Of a stretch of 64,000 bases of DNA, positions 62,449 to 64,000 are shown piece by piece. The stretch is from the NCBI RefSeq assembly GCF_900162665.1, contig NZ_LT727813.1:340214-404213 (forward strand), written 5' to 3'. The stretch is from Oceanobacillus sojae. Lineage in GTDB: Bacteria; Bacillota; Bacilli; Bacillales; Amphibacillaceae. Under the pieces are notes generated by a model, which had not been told where the DNA came from, ran no database searches, and saw only the letters and a list, made by a program, of their open reading frames with translations. Positions within the stretch are counted from its first letter, which is position 1, and each line of letters begins with the position of its first letter. Both the position numbers and the translations under genes were made by a program.

Positions 62449-63504
62449 CTATTCAGCTAAAGTATTTGCAAGATCTTCAAATAATTTAGTAAATGTTTGT
62501 ATGGATTCATTTGTATAGGTATCTGCCGGTGCATAAACTATTTGTCCTTCAGTAACAGCAGTTGTGTTTTGAAGTGCAGGTGCATTATCAATGACATCCT
62601 GAGCAGGGGTTGCCTCCTCTTCAGATGATATAGCAGCATCACGGTCCATTACGAAAATCCAGTCAGGGTCTGTTTCTGCAATAGCTTCAACAGAAATATC
62701 ATCGCCTTGGTGGTCTGCAGAAGCCTGGTCAATTTCTAATGCCGGAGTCCAGTCAAAAATGTCGTATAATGGTCCCCATACACGGCCGGAATGAGGAGCT
62801 GCAAAATTAATGTCTCCACCAGATACGATAACACTCATTATTGTATCCGTTCCGTTATAAGCAGCTTTAGCATCTTCAATCGCTTGATCAAAATCAGCTG
62901 TCAATTGTTCAGCTTCCTCATTTTTATCAAAAATTTGTCCAAGAGAGTTTGTAACATCCTTAAATCCGTTTTCTAAGTTTTCTCCAGGTGTGTCAGCTTC
63001 TTCGGAAACATCAAAGTTAAGATCAATAACAGCTGCATTTGGCACTAATTCTTTTATATCTTCGTAATAATTGCCAAATCTTTGTCCGACAATGACAAGA
63101 TCAGGGTCTACCGCTGCGATAATTTCAAGGTTTGGTTCACGGTGGTTCCCAATGTTTTCAATTGATTCATCAGTTGCATAAGCAATATTTTCAGGTATTA
63201 AATCTCTTGGAGCAGCTGCTAATTCAATGCCCCAGTCAGATAATGTTTGAAAAGTTCTACTATCTAAAGAAACCACATTCTTTGGATTTACTGGAACTTC
63301 AACTGTTCCATGAGCATCCGTAATTTCAACCGTTGTATCTTCAGCAGAATCCTCTGCTCCTTCATCCGTTTCAGCAGAATCGCTTGTCTGGTCATCAGCA
63401 TTTTCATTTTCATCCCCTGAATTTGAACAAGCTGCCAGCATCAATGCAAAGATAGCGAAGATTGCTATAATAAACGTTGACTTGAAAAAATTTGATTTTC
63501 TCAT
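62449..63504 (-). CDS. Iron-siderophore binding lipoprotein (YclQ/CeuE-like)
   Basis: A 351-residue lipoprotein with lipobox LAAC (Cys 26), an acidic Asp/Glu/Ser linker (about 30-57) and a periplasmic-binding-protein fold of the FhuD/CeuE class. TDAHGTVEVPVNPKNVVSLD near 62-81, PDLVIVGQRFGNYYEDIKEL near 133-152 and SVEAIAETDPDWIFVMDRDAA near 268-288 are family landmarks. It captures a catecholate-type ferric siderophore such as petrobactin. First gene of the operon, with AAGGAAGAGG upstream and a Fur box 140 bases before the start. Confidence 0.9.
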   Translation of the reverse strand: MRKSNFFKSTFIIAIFAIFALMLAACSNSGDENENADDQTSDSAETDEGAEDSAEDTTVEITDAHGTVEVPVNPKNVVSLDSRTFQTLSDWGIELAAAPRDLIPENIAYATDESIENIGNHREPNLEIIAAVDPDLVIVGQRFGNYYEDIKELVPNAAVIDLNFDVSEEADTPGENLENGFKDVTNSLGQIFDKNEEAEQLTADFDQAIEDAKAAYNGTDTIMSVIVSGGDINFAAPHSGRVWGPLYDIFDWTPALEIDQASADHQGDDISVEAIAETDPDWIFVMDRDAAISSEEEATPAQDVIDNAPALQNTTAVTEGQIVYAPADTYTNESIQTFTKLFEDLANTLAE

Positions 63505-63642
63505 TCTCCTACCTCTTCCTTTATGTATATTTTATTAATGATTAGACTATTGAATTGATCAAATGAATATCTGCGTTATATTTGTAGCGCATGATTTAAA
63601 TAATAATTATTATTTCTATTTTTGTTATAACATAACTTTTTT

Positions 63643-63657
63643 TGATAATGATAATCA
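63643..63657 (-). promoter_or_regulatory. Fur box
   Basis: TGATAATGATAATCA differs from the 7-1-7 consensus TGATAATnATTATCA at one position. A second AT-rich palindrome, AATAATAATTATTATT, lies at about 63600-63615. Iron repression of the siderophore importer is expected. Confidence 0.85.
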
Positions 63658-63811
63658 ATCTCAATTAGTATGTTTAAAGTATATCAAATTAAGAATCGTT
63701 GTCAACAGTATTTTGAAATTTATATATTATACAATAATCACTAATTCGAATGTTCCTTTACTCTCGTTTTATCATGAGCAGGCCGGGAAAATACATGTTC
63801 CACATCATAGA

Positions 63812-63844
63812 CATGCGTGCTTCCTATACAAGAAGCACGCATGA
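63812..63844. terminator. Perfect hairpin near window end
   Basis: CATGCGTGCTTC and GAAGCACGCATG form a 12-base-pair stem with a nine-base loop. T-runs are lacking, so function as a terminator is uncertain. Confidence 0.45.
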
Positions 63845-63859
63845 ATTAGAATAGTCGTT

Positions 63860-64000
63860 GTCAGTTAACTGTCACAAAGAAGACGAGTTCTCAGGCAGGT
63901 GTTTATTGAGAAAACCATCACCTGACCAACTTGTTGGCATTCGGAAGCTCCAAACGGTTCATTTTCATTTAACTTATATGCGAATCAAAGTATACACAAA
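63860..64000. other. Unassigned terminal stretch
   Basis: Higher in G+C than its surroundings. The minus strand has a short open stretch (NEPFGASECQQVGQVMVFS ... CDS, stop near 63864) without start, bounded by a stop near 63976. It may be a fragment of a mobile element or leader beyond the window; I could not identify it. Confidence 0.2.

Noticed and set aside
63563..63844. A 93-codon plus-strand frame.
   Set aside because: AT-rich Asn/Tyr/Ile/Phe composition, no ribosome binding site, and it covers the Fur box and a hairpin.

Overview
The window looks like chromosome from a low-G+C, endospore-forming Bacillaceae, most like Oceanobacillus or Virgibacillus. The reasons are two CotX-domain coat proteins, a CotW-like protein, a YteA-type zinc-finger protein, an ectoine uptake operon (a halotolerance trait), strong Bacillus-type ribosome binding sites (AAAGGAGG), frequent TTG/GTG starts, and several Gram-positive regulatory systems (T-box, preQ1 riboswitch, Zur, Fur and cre boxes, CssRS). 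I see no rRNA, tRNA, prophage, CRISPR array or complete insertion sequence. Several start codons were moved downstream of the longest possible reading frame because the ribosome binding site decides them; each case is noted.

Layout. 0-5.7 kb: TetR regulator divergent from a very long YhgE/Pip membrane protein, an LrgAB/CidAB pair and a 31-residue membrane protein. 5.7-11.7 kb: BipA/TypA, then a CssRS-like secretion-stress two-component system divergent from its likely target, the HtrA protease. 11.7-20 kb: an intergenic structured repeat, a zinc-ribbon membrane protein, YteA, a hydroxyacid dehydrogenase, cold-shock protein, a spore-coat cluster, tRNA hydroxylase TrhO, an acetyltransferase and glutathione peroxidase. 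20-30.6 kb: an amino-acid ABC importer with an M20 hydrolase, ProS behind a T-box, lipid and cell-wall genes, a second structured repeat, a frameshifted membrane gene and a beta-helix protein. 30.9-34.1 kb: ehuBCDA. 34.2-38.7 kb: queuosine genes under a preQ1 riboswitch, MurB, a surface hydrolase and a Zur-controlled ZinT lipoprotein. 38.9-42.8 kb: MerR-ABC operon, universal stress protein, histidinol phosphatase. 43.1-50.6 kb: complete histidine operon hisZGDBHAFI-hisC. 51.1-53.4 kb: an atypical ureohydrolase followed by an Nramp-fold transporter. 53.5-60.2 kb: SurA-like lipoprotein, then a CitST-like two-component system and a TctCBA tricarboxylate transporter with cre boxes. 60.4-63.6 kb: a YclNOQ-like siderophore importer lacking an ATPase gene, behind a Fur box.

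The most unusual unit is the ureohydrolase/Nramp pair. The enzyme has Cys in place of a metal-ligand Asp, and the transporter has lost the DPGN and Met/His metal-binding motifs. This suggests an organic-substrate uptake and hydrolysis module rather than metal transport with agmatinase. Other notable points are two genes whose Shine-Dalgarno sequences point to ATT/ATA start codons, two copies of a hairpin element whose arms co-vary, and a family of small inverted-repeat elements, one of which sits directly upstream of hisZ.
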